Shown here: positions 63,400 through 64,000 of the stretch, one piece after another
Position numbering within the stretch: the first letter of the stretch is position 1
How the letters are laid out: the number at the start of each line of letters is the position of its first letter
Source: Bryoerythrophyllum caledonicum
Lineage: Eukaryota > Streptophyta > Bryopsida > Pottiales > Pottiaceae
Reading direction: 5' to 3'
DNA: 64,000 bases
NCBI GenBank assembly: GCA_963971425.1
Contig: OZ020521.1
Location: forward strand, 10,867,519-10,931,518
Position numbers and translations under genes: made by a program
Notes under the pieces: model-generated
The model's input: the letters and a program-made list of their open reading frames with translations, nothing else
Database searches by the model: none
Told to the model about the DNA's origin: nothing

Positions 63400-64000
63400 T
63401 CCAGAAGAATATCATGATTTAAAAGGAGCTTTCAATGAAGTGGCATCAAACGAGTTGCCAAACCATGGTCTCTGCGACATGAAGATTGAATTTTAAGAGG
63501 GACAAGAGCCCCACAACACTGGGTTGCGACCAATGTCTCCGGTAGAACTGGAGGAACTTTGAAGGTATTTAGAAGAAAATTTGGATAAGGGGTGGATTCA
63601 CAGCTCTAAATATCCTGTTTCAGCACCGATTTTATTTGCTCAGAAAAAGACGTTCAATTCGGGTTTGCGTGGATTACCGGAATCTTTATAAAGTTACTAT
63701 GCGAAACCGTTATCCCCTACCCCTTATTCCAGAGCTCACTAACCGGTTGGTAGGGGCTACAATTTTCACCAAATTAGACATTCGGCAAGCCTATCATCGC
63801 ATTTGCATGGCTGAGGGGCATGAATTCAAAACGGCTTTCAAAACACGGTGTGGGTTATTTGAATATTTAGTTATGCCATGTGGGTTGACGAATGCCCCGA
63901 CTCAATTTCAATCTTTAATGCAAGATATTTTTAACAATCTTCTAGACATATCAGTGGTTATATATTTAGATGATATCTTAATTTTTTCAAAGAATCTTGA
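63400..64000 (+). pseudogene. Gypsy reverse transcriptase, N-terminal half
   Basis: Across several frames: 'EYHDLKGAFNEVASNELPNH', a stop, then 'GLRPMSPVELEEL', '[13 protein letters not shown]', '[20 protein letters not shown]', '[17 protein letters not shown]', '[20 protein letters not shown]' and the catalytic '[14 protein letters not shown]' at 63,955-63,996. Key residues, including the first Asp (K-L-D-I) and the L-D-D box, are kept. A deletion or frameshift near 63,640-63,660 follows the 'FAQKK' block. The sequence is cut by the window end. Confidence 0.85.

Larger units (their letters stand above)
61371..64000 (+). mobile_element. Ty3/gypsy retrotransposon, runs off the window
   Basis: Gag, aspartic protease and the first half of reverse transcriptase lie in order on the plus strand (described below). 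The order protease then reverse transcriptase, with no integrase before it, marks Ty3/gypsy. Frameshifts and stops are present in several places, so this copy is inactive. Its 3' half and the right LTR lie beyond the window. Confidence 0.85.

Noticed and set aside
1..64000. CRISPR arrays, rRNA or tRNA genes
   Set aside because: Direct repeats here are contiguous minisatellites without unique spacers, and no tRNA B-box-like or rRNA sequence was recognised. The plant context also argues against CRISPR.

Overview
The window is plant nuclear DNA: spliceosomal introns with GT..AG ends, plant-specific families (MAP70, a GT14/BC10-like glycosyltransferase, a pectate lyase relic) and many degraded plant-type transposons. 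Introns in the MAP70 gene are short (about 65-200 bp). Together with the repeat types this fits a seedless streptophyte (bryophyte or lycophyte grade) better than a typical seed plant, but the species cannot be fixed from sequence alone. Only about four loci look like full-length genes; most of the rest is transposon debris and AT-rich intergenic DNA.

Layout. 1-6.1 kb: AT-rich DNA with dispersed repeats, a LINE fragment (minus strand) and a 66-bp tandem repeat leading into the MAP70 promoter. 6.1-9.3 kb: intact ten-exon MAP70 gene (+). 10.6-11.9 kb: foldback element. 13.5-14.1 kb: unrecognised decayed reading frame (-). 15.4-16.0 kb: copia primer-binding site and gag start. 16.2-18.8 kb: decayed hAT transposon (+), with a second hAT scrap at 19.8-20.1 kb (-). 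21.1-22.7 kb: pectate lyase pseudogene (-). 22.7-25.3 kb: several minisatellites.

26.3-39.2 kb is the main discovery: a 12.9-kb Mutator-like element bounded by inverted repeats (GCTATCTTGTGAGCGG plus heptamer arrays) and a perfect 10-bp target duplication (GCCTATCCTT). It carries two divergent genes. The first encodes a 1198-residue MULE transposase with a GCM/WRKY-like zinc finger and a SWIM finger (+). The second is a ten-exon gene (-) for a ~1300-residue protein that joins a ParB/sulfiredoxin-like domain to a beta-class N4/N6 DNA-methyltransferase-like domain. A transposon-borne ParB-methylase partner next to a plant MULE transposase is, as far as I know, not a described arrangement. It suggests the element may encode its own DNA-modifying, DNA-binding or anti-silencing factor. 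The element sits inside an older LINE copy.

39.2-44 kb: LINE remnant, then a complete but decayed Tc1-type element (41,396-42,892) with TA duplication. 44.5-46.0 kb: intact single-exon GT14 glycosyltransferase (-). 47.7-55.7 kb: MITEs, the 3' end of a LINE with RNase H, and a cluster of TTTAGTGTAG-type motifs. 56.6-57.6 kb: copia reverse transcriptase relic (-). 59.1-59.5 kb: MITE. 61.4-64.0 kb: Ty3/gypsy gag, protease and start of reverse transcriptase, running off the window.

All calls come from reading the sequence; exon boundaries were worked out from splice motifs and phase continuity, and family names from recognised motifs, without database searches.
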